A DNA stretch of 64,000 nt from Symbiodinium microadriaticum (lineage: Eukaryota; Sar; Dinophyceae; Suessiales; Symbiodiniaceae), in assembly GCA_001939145.1 (NCBI GenBank), contig LSRX01000697.1, positions 1 to 64,000 of the forward strand, read 5' to 3'. The position numbers were made by a program, and so were the translations under genes. The notes under the pieces are model-generated. The model was given only the letters and a program-made list of their open reading frames with translations, was not told where the DNA came from and made no database searches. Shown piece after piece: positions 11,325-22,083 of the stretch; position 1 is the first letter of the stretch; each line of letters starts with the position of its first letter.

Positions 11325-11754
11325 ATGTGTCTACACGTCTCCGTAGCAATCCTCAGCGGGCAAAGTGTCTTCGTGGAAATGGAGCCGGGGAGCTCTGTCG
11401 AAGATCTCCGCAAAGCTGCAGAATCCCAGCTCCAGACCTCTTTAGGGATTCTGGTTCAGCCAGGTGGTGCGGAGTTTCTCCGGGGGACGAGCACTTTGCA
11501 AGACGCTGGTATTCAGGATGGCGATGTTGTGGGAGCATTTATGGCAAAGCCCAAGCTTCAGCTACACGCAAACCGACTGTCGCATGCTATCTGCGCCATT
11601 CAGAAGGACGGCTCAGTCATTGCGTGGGGCGATGAAGACAGTGGTGGAGACAGCAGTGATGTCCAAGATGAACTTGTCAATGTTTGGGATGTTGCCTGAC
11701 TGAATGGCCTGAAGGGGCTGTACGGAGGCACATATATATATATATATATACAGT

Positions 11755-11787
<33 letters not shown>

Positions 11788-14700
11788 TCTCAGAGAACCG
11801 AGGTGAAGATGACAGCACGAGCCTGTGCAGCGCTTCGGCGTGATGGCACCGTGGAAGCTCGGCTGGTTCTATGCTTCGGAAATGTGAGTCCGAGGGGAGA
11901 TCAGACACGGACAGACTTAGCGCGCCGCAAGTGATGAGGTCAGTTGGGGCTGCGAAGATCTGGGTGGTGATAGCGATGCAGTCCAGGAGGACTGTGCCAA
12001 AGTCGTCACACCCACCTGACACTTGACTTGTGTAGAAAAAGCGGTTCTTGCAAAAGCTTTTCAAAGCCTAGCATTTTGGGTGTACAGTCATTGTGTCACA
12101 GCATGCACCGGTCGATCCAGCCCGGAACCCGCCTACGTATTCTAATTCCCTTTCTGTTTGTGCATGCAGCAGCTGCACGACACGAAGAGGAGTTACAGAA
12201 CGTTCAGAAAATCTTCAGCACAGCTGGAGCCTTCGCTGCTATCCGTTTCCTTCCCGCATATAAGAGATCTTCAGAGAGGTGTTAGGCGGTGTGGTCCACA
12301 CGGTTGCTGGAGCTACGCAAATTTCGTGATTCGGAAATCAAATCGAACTGTTTCACACGGCAATGCTCATGATCTCCTCACCAGGTGCCGATGGTGCCGT
12401 CATCACTTGGGGCGACGAGGACCCTGCTACTGCACATTGGTAATGGCTTCCTAGCTTGTAATGCATGTGGCAACCACTCACACGCAAGCTTTCAGTTCCA
12501 GAACATAGCCGGTGCACCGCGCCAGCAGGCTTTCAGCGCTTTCCCCCCAATCCATCGTCCCCGTCAGAGCTGGCCGCGGCCACTGTTGAATCGCTGTGCA
12601 TTTACATCCACAAACCTAAGCCGAGCGTATGGTCTGCGATACATCTAACTACCAGTACCAAAGCATCTGTCAAACAATTTGCTGGCCAAGCGAACCAGAA
12701 AGTGCAGTAAGCTTACAGTACTTGGGCATGCGTAGCCCTTGGAGGACTGGGGTGGCGACTGCACAGAGGTGCCGCAAGACAAACGAAGTCAGGGTCAATC
12801 CGCGATCAGCATGTTATTTCCTCTGTTTTCGATGCTTGTCATCCCTTCGGCGGCCGACCAGTGCGAGTTCACAAAGGAAGCTGTGTCCGATGTCTTTAGC
12901 CGAGGTGCAGGATGGCTTTTGGTCTTGTCGCAATTACAGGAAGATGGCTTGATACAGAACTACTCGGACAATAAGTTCTGCGTCTGTGTAGAAGCCTTCC
13001 TTAGGCATGATGGGTCCGGCCGCTGTTTAGTTTTATTCTGTTGAGTCTTGCCGTCAAGGAACAGGGCCAGGGATTCATGCTCTGAAGGAGGATCGTTGAA
13101 GCCACTCAAAGAGAGACGATGCCGACAGTCATGGCTTTCTGCATGCACCCTTCGGTCGACTTTTCTCGGGAAGAGCTTCTGCTGGTCCTGTCGCCGCGTC
13201 AACATTTGCAATTTTTGTGGTGGGGTATTCCCGATCAGTTACTCCACCAGGGCCACACGCACTAGCTGCTTGCTAGTGTTTGTTCTTCGACAGGTGATTC
13301 AGAATAGCATCTTTCGGAACCCACATGTAGCCAACTTGCCCTGAGGTGCACGAGGATCTGAAGAATGTCGTCCACATCTGCGTTTTGGCGTGCACTTCGA
13401 CGCGCCGTCGTGTTAGCCCTTAACCCCGGAGCCTCGTAGCTCCCAGGTGGCTCTGGTGCTGCTTTTGCCGCCCTCACGGCTCATGGCTCCGTGATCACCT
13501 GGGGCTCGGCCTGTGCTCCGGCTGGAAAGTTTGCCTTGTGAGCCCTGGAGGGCGTCGTGTCGTGGCGTTTCCTTCACTCTTTACAGTGTGCTGCTTGTTG
13601 CAGCGTCATCTTCTGAGAGTTTGCTCCCAGGTCACGGGGGCGACAGCCGAAGTGTCTCAGCGCAGCTTCAAGATGCAAGCACCTCAGATTTTGCAGCCTT
13701 AATCGAACCTTCTGCGGGCTGTGAGAGAGCTGTGCTTTCGATAGCTGGGTCTGCAAACGCCAAGGTGCAGAGCATGTGTGCAACCTCAGCAGCTTTCGCG
13801 GCCATTACAGGCAGGTGAGTGTAGTGAAAGGGCAAACATCCTGGATCCTGTTGCTTACGCTGGTCTGCAACTGTCCAATATGCGATACATCAGGTGCCAA
13901 TTGTCTTAGTTCCATCCAGGCCATGCGAAGGGTTCGGATCGAGCATTCCAGGGTTTTGATTTCCGTAACAAAGCTCGCATCATGTCCATCACTCCATCAC
14001 AGAAGCACCACCAGACACCGTGGATGCCGAATGATCCCAACAAGTGATCCTGTCGTTTCCCACTTGTGCCTGTAGTTACCGCTTCAAGCATTTGCTTGTC
14101 GCACATCTAGCATGTTCTGCAGATCTTTCGCAAGACACTTTGGACCCGAACAGGCAGTGGTGATGTTGTGGTCTGGGGGGATCCGCTGTTCGGTGCCCTG
14201 GCTTGAACAGTCGGGTTTTCAGTTTAATCGGTTGAGCAAGTTTAACTCCTCGAGAGTCAACGTTTGCGAGCAAGCGTACAGCATGCAGGATTTGGACCCA
14301 TGGTCCTTGTTACAGAATCCACCCGTGGCAGTTTTGTTTTGTAGTTTCGTCGGTCATTGTTCGATTGAGGTGGCGATGCCAGCAAAGTCGCAGCAGAGTT
14401 GGTTGGAGTTCGAAGCCTGCAGGTTCCCGCTGTGGCGTCTTTTTGTAGCGGGCGACTGCCCATCTTGAGGTTTCAGCTGACAGGGGATCAGGTTATCCTT
14501 GCATAGCTACAGGCAGGGCCTCACCAACAGCAAGAAGTTGACGCTTTGTGCAGCAGCGGTATTCTCGCATCATCCTTTGAGTTGGATCACGGGCCGTACC
14601 CACTGCATGCAGAGCATGGCTTGACAGGGTACAACGGTCTAAGCTTCCCTTGGAGTGTCTCTGCCGTGGAGCCAATTCTGCGGAGAGAATTGTTGTAAGT

Positions 14701-17700
14701 CGGCCATCTTCAATCAATTCCGTTTCGATCTTCTCGACTTGACGAGGCGACTGCCGGTGCCTTTGCTGCCGTCAAGTCCGACGGTAGCGTAGTTTGCTGG
14801 GGTTTGCCGGAACTTGGTGGATCTGCAACGGACACGTGGCTTCAACTTTTGGGACAACACCCCGCAGTGCAGTTGCTATAGCAGTGCAGCAATGGCGATC
14901 ATGACAGTGCATAGGACCCTTAGCCGAACATCTAAGGATCTTACCAGTCGGATTCAGCATGCTAAAGCATCCTGGATGCAAGTTCCTCTGTTCTTCCGTG
15001 GCTTGTGATGCAGCCTCCAACATGTCCATCATTCTGTTAGCTTACCCTGAAGGCATATCGACACTGTTTTCTTCCGAGGGCCTGCCCCAAAATGCCTTGT
15101 TTTTTTTGACTCGTGGACGACCTCGATGAATTTCGACTAAATCGACGTCGGAGATCGCCGGGCACCACTAGGCATTTGCCCGTAGTAGGTAATGGTGCGA
15201 CAAAGGGTTTGAGACAAGACTTGGGTTCATCAGCAACGCCCGCCAGGGCATGCCCCGCTTTAGCTTGGAGCCTGCTATCCGTACGAACTATGACCACCGG
15301 AACTCTTTCACATCAACTAGAGCTGACCTCTTGTGGCGCCGGGAGATTGTTAGGGTGTCGATGGACGTGGCGTGCAATGGGCAGTTTCGTGCTGTATGCA
15401 CACATGCATCTCGGGCGACACCATCCAACACATACGTCGCCAGACACCGTTGCAGGAGATTGCCAGACTGCCGAATCGCTTGTCGACGCGATTCGTCTCA
15501 AGCATCAGTAGCCATCGGCTTCAGGGCGGGTGACAACAGCTACGCCACTCGCCCATGGACTCAAAAGTCAAGCCCGCTCGAGGGTCTGGACAGACGGGCT
15601 TACCCCGCACTAGACTACTAGCAGCTACCAGCCGAGGATCTGTGTTCACTTCGACATGGGTTAAGTTATGCCGAATGATGGGTGTGTAGTTGTTCGCTTT
15701 CGCAGCTTGGCACGGTCGTCACGGCAGCATGGCGCCTTCAGGCAATCATCCCTTCGGGCAGTGCATTCGCAGCAATCACGAAAGAAGGCCTTGGCTATGG
15801 ACGCATACCGCAAAACAGTCCCACGAAAAGTCTCGCATCGCAGGCGAAGTTATCTGCTGGGGAGATCCAGAAGCTTGGAGCTGATCGGTGGCCACGACAG
15901 ACAGCGAGAGAGAGGGAAAGAAGGAGTCGTAGAAAGAAGTTTCTGGGTCACTTTCGCTACCGAACCCTACCTCCCCTGACCCTGCCGTGTCCCGCACATG
16001 AAGCCGGAGCCCCACGCGCAGACGCAGCGCTGCCTGCGACCTGCCACTGGACCCTGAAATTCCCGGGCGACTTAAACACTGGAGGAAGCTGGTTCGCCGA
16101 AGCCGTGTAGCTAGAGACTAAGCCAGCCCACCACACCAACATTGGTGGATGGGGCAGTTCACCCGTGGGGATCCTAGAGACTGCCTGTGGCCCATGCCCT
16201 GAGCAAACAAGCAAAAAGAGAGACTTACGGATTTAGTGTGCTGGTGTTGGTGCATAGTGGGTTTGTCGGGCTATCTTCTGTCAGCTGATGCTCAGCGCCA
16301 TCTTTGCTTGGCCATACTTGTTTTGTTGTCCGATATCTGTGCAACTAGCGGATGGATGTATCTCTGCAGCATCAATGCTCGGAGTCCTGTCGGCATTCGA
16401 GATAGGCCATTACAGTAGTCTTCAGTAGCCAGTGCATATCCACAGCAGCTGGGGCCTGTCAGCTGGTTGGACATTGCCGCCGAGCTAGCTGAGGGCGAAG
16501 GAGACCGGCAGCCTCGTGTGTGAGAGAGAGAGAGACAGTATAGTACCTTGTATCTCAACTGTGTTTACGTTGGGGACACCCATGCCAACACTTACCCGAT
16601 GAGTGAAAGTTTCCCCCTAAAGACACGCAATCCTTTGTATCTGTCCCTTCTTGCTCGTGTTTCCATGTTGCTCGTGATCCTCTGGGGAAACGTCAAACCC
16701 TTAACGGTGTCCAGTACTGAGTGCATGTTTCTGGTCGACAGCAGGGGAACAGTGCCTACGCAGGGTGTAATACGTAAAGTGGGCTCTGTATGTAAGTATC
16801 CGACCTTCGATCTGGAAACGGGGGGACTGCGCACTGCTGTTTTTCACACCCCTTCAATAAGGGGGTCCTCTAACGGCCAGGGGGTTTAACTGACCCCTTA
16901 TGCCCGAAGGAAGAAGAGAGCACACTGCCAGTCCTCGAACTCGTGTGGGAGCAGGGACTATCAGGGACTCAGGGACTCGCGATGCTTTCTGGGTGTGATG
17001 ACGAAGGAGACTGGTGGTGCTCGCATGGAGGGGGCGTTGTCAGATAGCATGTAAGGAACGCGGCGGTGACATTGCCGCAGTGCGCGAGCAGCTCGTGAAC
17101 GTGGAGGAGGTGCAGCACGAATTGGCACGAATTTTGACTCCTTTCCGACAGGGATGCGCCAAGCAGCGGCTCTTGCTCGCCAGGTCGCAGCGACCGAAAA
17201 CGCCTTTGCCGCCATCAAGGCTCATTTCCATGTGACCATCGCTGCGTAGTTAGCATTTTTTCTGCCTTAGCTTCTGTTGTTGTCGATGTCATTCCTATAT
17301 TTGGGGTGAGTGTGACAGCAGTGGCACAAATCCTATGTCGTCGGTCCGCGACATAGTGGTTTGACAAATGAAGTAAGGTTTTCGACTTTGATACCTTGCC
17401 CACGCACACAACTTCGCAACTATATTTGGAAATTTGATTTCTATACGTCCAAGACAACCAATCTGCCTTGGGCCAATGTTGAAGAGGGGAGTCCGTGATG
17501 CAGATTCCCTCACCCCTCCTTCGACACCATCTCGCTGTTGCTGCTGCTACCTCGTTCTGAGTTTCTTCCCGATCAGTGTTGACCATGACCGTCACGGTTC
17601 CAGAGTCCAACGGCTTGGCGTGTTTTGCAGCAGCTCTCACGGTAGCTGCGACAAACTGAAGCTAGCCTTGCCTTGCGAAGGATCTTGCAGCCAAGATGCT

Positions 17701-18410
17701 GCACAGAGTGTCAGTGATATGGCTGAGGTAAGCTTCCAAAGGCTCCCCAGCTCCAATCCCAGTTCTGCATGTTGAGCGAAGGTAATTGCAGTTCAGCATC
17801 TGCCACAGGAGGACGGAAGCGTCGTCAGCTGGGGGCAAAGCGATGCAGGGGGTGACAGTCGCGATGTGCAAGAACGCCTCTTGATGGTCAAGCAGGCCTT
17901 GAAGCATGGCAGTACATGGCAGTGCTCGGTGGGTAGGAAAACCTTGGTCGAACGCGGGTTAGGCCGAAGTGTTCTTCCGCCAGCAAGTGTGCTAAAGTTG
18001 GCAGTCTGTGACCATTGCAGATTGTTGGCTCCACGGGCGCTTTTGCTGCTTTGACAGCCGCGGGACAGTTAGTCTCTTGGAAGCAGAGCTTCATGCTTCT
18101 CCCGCAGCTGCCCAAAGCCCAACACACGGCAGACATGTTGCCATTTTCAACTTCATCTTTTGGCAGTTGTACAGATGCCATGCACTACCACGGAGATATC
18201 TCGCCTGCTCCGATGTCACACGTGTGTCGCATCCTGTAAAACCGGCAGATATCCTATTTTCTCCCGAGAAAGTTCAGGTGACATGGGGCCACGAGAGCTT
18301 CGGTGGCGTTCCTGTGGCTGCACTCATCGGTTCCAGGGTACCTTGTCCAAATCTGGGTTCGTTCGCGCCGAGGATAGCAGCCAAGTCCAAGCCGAGCTTG
18401 GTGGCTGAGG
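11325..18410 (+). CDS. Ubiquitin-like domain plus RCC1-like repeat protein (gene B)
   Basis: Paralogue of gene A with the same domain order. The ubiquitin-like domain runs MCLHVSVAILSG, SVEDLRKAAESQL, GIQDGDVVGAF. At least ten RCC1-like units follow, the first being CAIQKDGSVIAWG then GGDSSDVQDEL. The first exon ends at 11690 (GT donor). The rest is split into exons of 24-120 bases, described in the next four entries. The frame is open upstream to 11007, so an earlier ATG is possible; I prefer 11325 because it aligns with the gene A start. Some units have drifted cores, such as CFAAALT for AFAAI, and the exon near 17.3 kb fits poorly, so the copy could be degenerating. The 3' end is not located: the last clear unit is DSSQVQAELGG at 18373, and nothing certain follows before 20.3 kb. 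Role as for gene A: likely a binding propeller attached to a ubiquitin-like domain, function unknown. Confidence 0.75.
11731..11788. repeat. (TA)n microsatellite in first intron of gene B
   Basis: Two TA runs separated by a short CAGT interruption, inside the intron 11691-11802. It lies about 15 bases upstream of the acceptor. Confidence 0.95.
11803..12419 (+). CDS. Gene B exons 2-5
   Basis: Proposed exons are 11803-11853 (VKMTARACAALRRDGTV), 11939-11989 (VSWGCEDLGGDSDAVQE), 12190-12244 (ELQNVQKIFSTAGAFAAI) and 12385-12419 (ADGAVITWGDE). Joined, they keep the family spacing exactly. Donors are GA at 11854, GA at 11990 (11987 is also possible), GT at 12245 and GA at 12420. Each acceptor is an AG. 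Confidence 0.7.
12745..13810 (+). CDS. Gene B exons 6-10, including a 24-nt exon
   Basis: Proposed exons are 12745-12768 (DWGGDCTE, eight codons), 13346-13381 (VHEDLKNVVHIC), 13447-13512 (GSGAAFAALTAHGSVITWG), 13631-13674 (HGGDSRSVSAQLQD) and 13765-13810 (VQSMCATSAAFAAIT). The 24-nt exon is flanked by GAG|GTGC on both sides of the following intron. The junction between 13381 and 13447 leaves one extra residue or an unresolved phase. Donors are GT, GT, GT, GC (13675) and GC-or-GT (13811/13817). Confidence 0.65.
14154..15869 (+). CDS. Gene B exons 11-15
   Basis: Proposed exons are 14154-14192 (SGDVVVWGDPLF), 14370-14422 (GGDASKVAAELVGVRSLQ), 14747-14863 (ATAGAFAAVKSDGSVVCWG, then GGSATDTWLQL), 15742-15787 (AIIPSGSAFAAITKEG) and 15844-15869 (EVICWGDP). 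Donors are GT, GT, GC (14864), GC (15788) and GA (15870). The long introns between them hold no other recognisable gene. Confidence 0.65.
17056..18400 (+). CDS. Gene B distal exons
   Basis: Proposed exons are 17056-17109 (ERGGDIAAVREQLVNVEE), 17184-17231 (VAATENAFAAIKAHFH), about 17604-17641 (SNGLACFAAALT), 17822-17895 (DGSVVSWGQSDAGGDSRDV), 18021-18071 (IVGSTGAFAALTAAGQL), 18278-18307 (VTWGHESFGG, ten codons) and 18373-about 18398 (DSSQVQAELG). Spacing is exact from 17822 onward. Between 17232 and 17604 a unit is poorly conserved (IWGECDSSG near 17305) and may be lost or mutated. Confidence 0.6.
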
Positions 18411-21279
18411 AGCTTCCACTGGACATGTATTGGTCGTCGGGAGCAGCCTTAGTAAGCATCCCAGAGCTATGTCTTCTGATTCTGGAAGTTGAGTTTCGGT
18501 GAGTTGAACTAAGTTGAACCTTACGCACGATCTCACTGGCTGCATTGGTTCGTCAATCTGTCGAGCGCTGCAGTCCGAGATGATTCATTTTGGCATACAC
18601 CTCCGCAGGCCCGCAAGGAGCTCGTCCGCCCGTCGACTGGCAGGTTCCGCCACAGGCAGTCTGAACCTCACATGCTCCACTCACAAAACAATGAGAGATG
18701 CGTGGAACCTCTAAGGTGTCAGGGTTTGCGCGATGCTTGAGTGCATTCCGTGCCCATTGTTCCCAGCGTTGCGAGACCACTTGCAACAAGTGCTGTCTCG
18801 TGTTAGCCCATGAAGCAGTACAGTGTCAGTACAGGTTTGCCACAGCAATGGCAAAGTTGGATAGTGAAAGGATACATGAAAAGGTTTCCACTCGCACAGT
18901 GCATTGCTGTCGGCATGTTCCACACATCGCAGGATTTGTCCCGTCCGACACCCAAAGGTGTGGGCGGCACTAGGATGATCATGGCTGGAAGGTCAACGCC
19001 ACCTCAGCCAGGAGCCCCATGGCCCGCCAAAGATGGCAAGCTGTTGGTGGCCACTTTCGAATTCTTTAAATTATCGACCCTCGAGCAGGAACGTTCGAAG
19101 CGGTCCAGCGTTGCAGCATGCAAGGCTAAACTCTGCAGCATGCAAGGCTAAACTCGTAGTGTTCTTCTGCCGTACTTCCACAGTGGTGCCACTGCAAGAG
19201 CCTGGACGTGCCCCTGAGAGACAGCTTTTCAGGTCCTGGGGCGTTGCCTGCTCTTTTATGCACATGAAGACACTAGCAGAGTAGATGAGGTGAGGGATCA
19301 TGAAGAGTGAACATGTTTCTGGACGCCATCTGGCTTTTGGGTTTTGAGTCCCCCTGCGTATAGATTGGCGGAATGTGCCAGTGTGCATAGCACTTCTACT
19401 GCCAGGCCTCGAAGGTGTCGCAGGCAACCCGCCCGAAGTCACTCAGTAGCTTGGCCGAATGCTGAAGACTTGAAGATCTGCCACCATGCTTGCACTCCTA
19501 GCTTTTTCCAGGTTGGGATGATCCACAGGTGCTGCCCCTAGCCAGAGGATAGTCCTTGGCTGACGCTGTTCGGAAGCAACATCGGCTTGATCACGTTAGC
19601 TGGTTAGCTGACAGACTGTCAGCCTTGTTTCTAACGTCATCTGAATCTGACCGAGGCCCCAACGCCGGTGGGAACAGACCTCGGCCACTCGGTATGATAG
19701 CAGCAGAGCATAGACATTAACACAGTCGACGCAGCAGGGCTGGAGCCCGCGCTTGGTGTATCGCAAGTCGAAACAAGACAGCCGGTCATGGGGTTCCTGT
19801 TGCGAAAGACAGCAAGGCACGGTGGTCACGCCGGCTCCCATGGAGGCCAGTGGTACTGGAGTGATCCGAGGGCTGCGTGGTGCCGTCAATTTTCATGCAG
19901 TCTGTCCGCAGGATTCAACTCCTTCTCCAGAGCGTGAACTTGCAACTGCAAGGTTGACCGGCGAGAAGGAGGGTTGAGCGAGAACAGCTATAAACGGTTC
20001 TGGTATCGTTTGAGTCATTGTCCTGCTCCGTGATGTTTCGGCAGGAATTCTTGGACTCGCCGAATCCAGCCACAGCACATCGAAGTGTTCAGAACACGCC
20101 AGAGCCGTCTGCTAAGAGGTCTCCTTGTTCAGGAGAGGATTCGCAGATCTGCCCTTTGCATGATGAGCTCAGATGCCATGCCCTGTACGCGACACGCAGT
20201 GACGCAAGATTCCAGGCCGACCCACTATCACTACGGTAGTTTTGGTGGTGGTGCTGGCCTGGAGCCTAGTTGCAGCAAAAATGGGGCTCCTGATGCAACA
20301 GTTTAACACTGGGTGAAAGTTGCCCGCTGCCTTTTCGTGCAGTGGAAATCTTTGGACCCCCTGTCGTGACGGCCTACATACACAAAATGCACATTGCTCA
20401 TATTCATGCTCATGCCTTAGCCTTCATTCTTTCTTTCGATTCGGAAAAGCTTGATGACTTCCGTGACCAAAACGTATCATGATGCCTGTCTCCACGGCTG
20501 AGCAGTATTGCCGTGTGAGTCGAGTTTCATGAATCAGTCTCGACTGCAGTGTACAGTTCAGGAAGCGCTAGCAACAGTACGATGCGATGCATTCGAGAGG
20601 GTTCGGCGATGCACAGCGATCTGTGCGCATTTGTAGTTTGTAGGCAGTTATGCGTTTTCAGATTGATTACGGCGGCCTGGTAATCTGATCGTTTCGAGCC
20701 AGGCGTACTGCCCTGTCCTGGTCGCCTGTGGTCGCCTGTGCGTGTTCTGCTTGTTTACCAGATTGGCAGCGGGCTGTGCCCAGGCCGTTGAATGTACCAA
20801 GTTCCACCATGAGACCTTTGCATAGATCCTATCTCTTTCCTGCTGGCGGTGTCCATGACGACTGCCAAGACCACGACGATGATGACGAGAGTCAACAACC
20901 TTCGATGACTTGGGTTTGCCAGCCGTGAGTGCGGTTGGGCACTCCCGCTCCGTGATTGGACCGTGGCGCGTGCACGCGCCCGCTCTTTGCACCGCTTTAG
21001 ATTATTCCGCCACTTTTCAGGTTGTTTGGGATGCTTGCCAGAGGTGTTCAGAGGGGATTGGAGGGAGGGAGGCGACTCTCCAACTCGTCCTCAGCTTCCA
21101 ACGCATCTGCATCCCCTGTTGGGTCGGACTCCGTTTAAGGCTGGGAGCTGCTCTCTGTGCCGTGCACTGGCGGCTGCCGTCTTCCGTCGGAAGCCCTAAT
21201 CCATAAACCCTTGGCCTTGGGGACCCATTCAGGTGAAGGAAAAGAAGGGTAACAAAAAATCCTTGGCCTTACCCTTAAT
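18411..21279. other. No supported gene; possible 3' part of gene B
   Basis: I searched for further repeat cores and found only a weak one at about 19800-19870 (QQGTVVTPAPMEA). There is no continuous chain of exons. This is probably the 3' end and downstream flank of gene B. Confidence 0.4.
19112..19155. repeat. 22-nt tandem duplication
   Basis: Two identical adjacent copies of a 22-base unit starting TGCAGCATGCAAGG. Because they are identical, the duplication is recent. Confidence 0.95.
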
Positions 21280-21426
21280 ATGAGTGCCCGCCCAAACCTC
21301 AAGATCCTCAAAGCTGGAGCTCCAGACACGACTGCTTTCAACAGTCTGGTTTTGTGCGGTGCGCTGCCGAAATCACCGACGGGGACCCGAGCGTTGAAGG
21401 GTGCTCTTAAAATCCTAAAGGTGTAG
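21280..21426 (+). CDS. Small open frame, 48 residues, unknown
   Basis: It starts MSARPNLKILKAG and ends LKGALKILKV. Lysine and leucine are regularly spaced, and NLKILKAG near the start is echoed by LKILKV at the end. An overlapping minus-strand frame (21135-21497, 120 codons) is longer, so coding strand is uncertain. Not recognised. Start coordinate may be off by one. Confidence 0.2.
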   Translation: MSARPNLKILKAGAPDTTAFNSLVLCGALPKSPTGTRALKGALKILKV

Positions 21427-21636
21427 GGGTGCCAATGCGCCTCCGGCCCTGCAGTTTCCCCCCTGCGGTCTTCATCCTTCCGCGTTGCCCCTTCCACCTG
21501 TTGAGGTCTATGCGGTTGCGTTCATAGGGTTCCAAGGCGTGGCCTTCGCACTTCTGTATGCTCTGGCATGTAAAGCAAGAAGTCGTGCCAAGCCTCGGTT
21601 ACCCGAAAAGATTGTGTTTATGGAAGATTCTGGGAC

Positions 21637-22083
21637 TTGGAATCCCCCACCGAGCGTTCACAGTTGTCCGCAAGAGAGCCGTGCAGCATCCTGCTGAAGG
21701 TCTTCTTGTCCTGGACCTGGGCACTGATCCTTGCGTCGGCATCCTTCAAACCTGCGATCCTGTTACCTTGTGATGCCTTTGTGCAGCTCATTCTCAAGAG
21801 CTTTGTTCCTTCCCTTCTGCAGCACGCGAGAAGTTGCATCACACGCACAGTTTCGGTTCGCAGGCGAAAGCACACTACCAGGGTTTCAGGAAACACGAGT
21901 GGCTCTTTTCAAGAAGCGGACGGGAACGCGGAAGAGGTGTGGGCGCAGCAGCAAGTCCGGAATGGGTACACCCGACGAAGTCACGAAGTGACGTATAGTT
22001 GCCTTGCCATCAAACATTATAGCATTTCCAATCGGAGCGAGTTGTGTAATGCTCGTGCAACATTCCCTTACCGAATCAGTTGA
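21637..22083 (+). CDS. Candidate open frame, unknown
   Basis: A 148-codon open frame. The middle (SGSFQEADGNAEEVWAQQQ, about 21895-21955) looks more protein-like than the rest. No domain or family is seen. It may contain one real exon inside a chance open frame. Confidence 0.2.
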   Translation: MESPTERSQLSAREPCSILLKVFLSWTWALILASASFKPAILLPCDAFVQLILKSFVPSLLQHARSCITRTVSVRRRKHTTRVSGNTSGSFQEADGNAEEVWAQQQVRNGYTRRSHEVTYSCLAIKHYSISNRSELCNARATFPYRIS

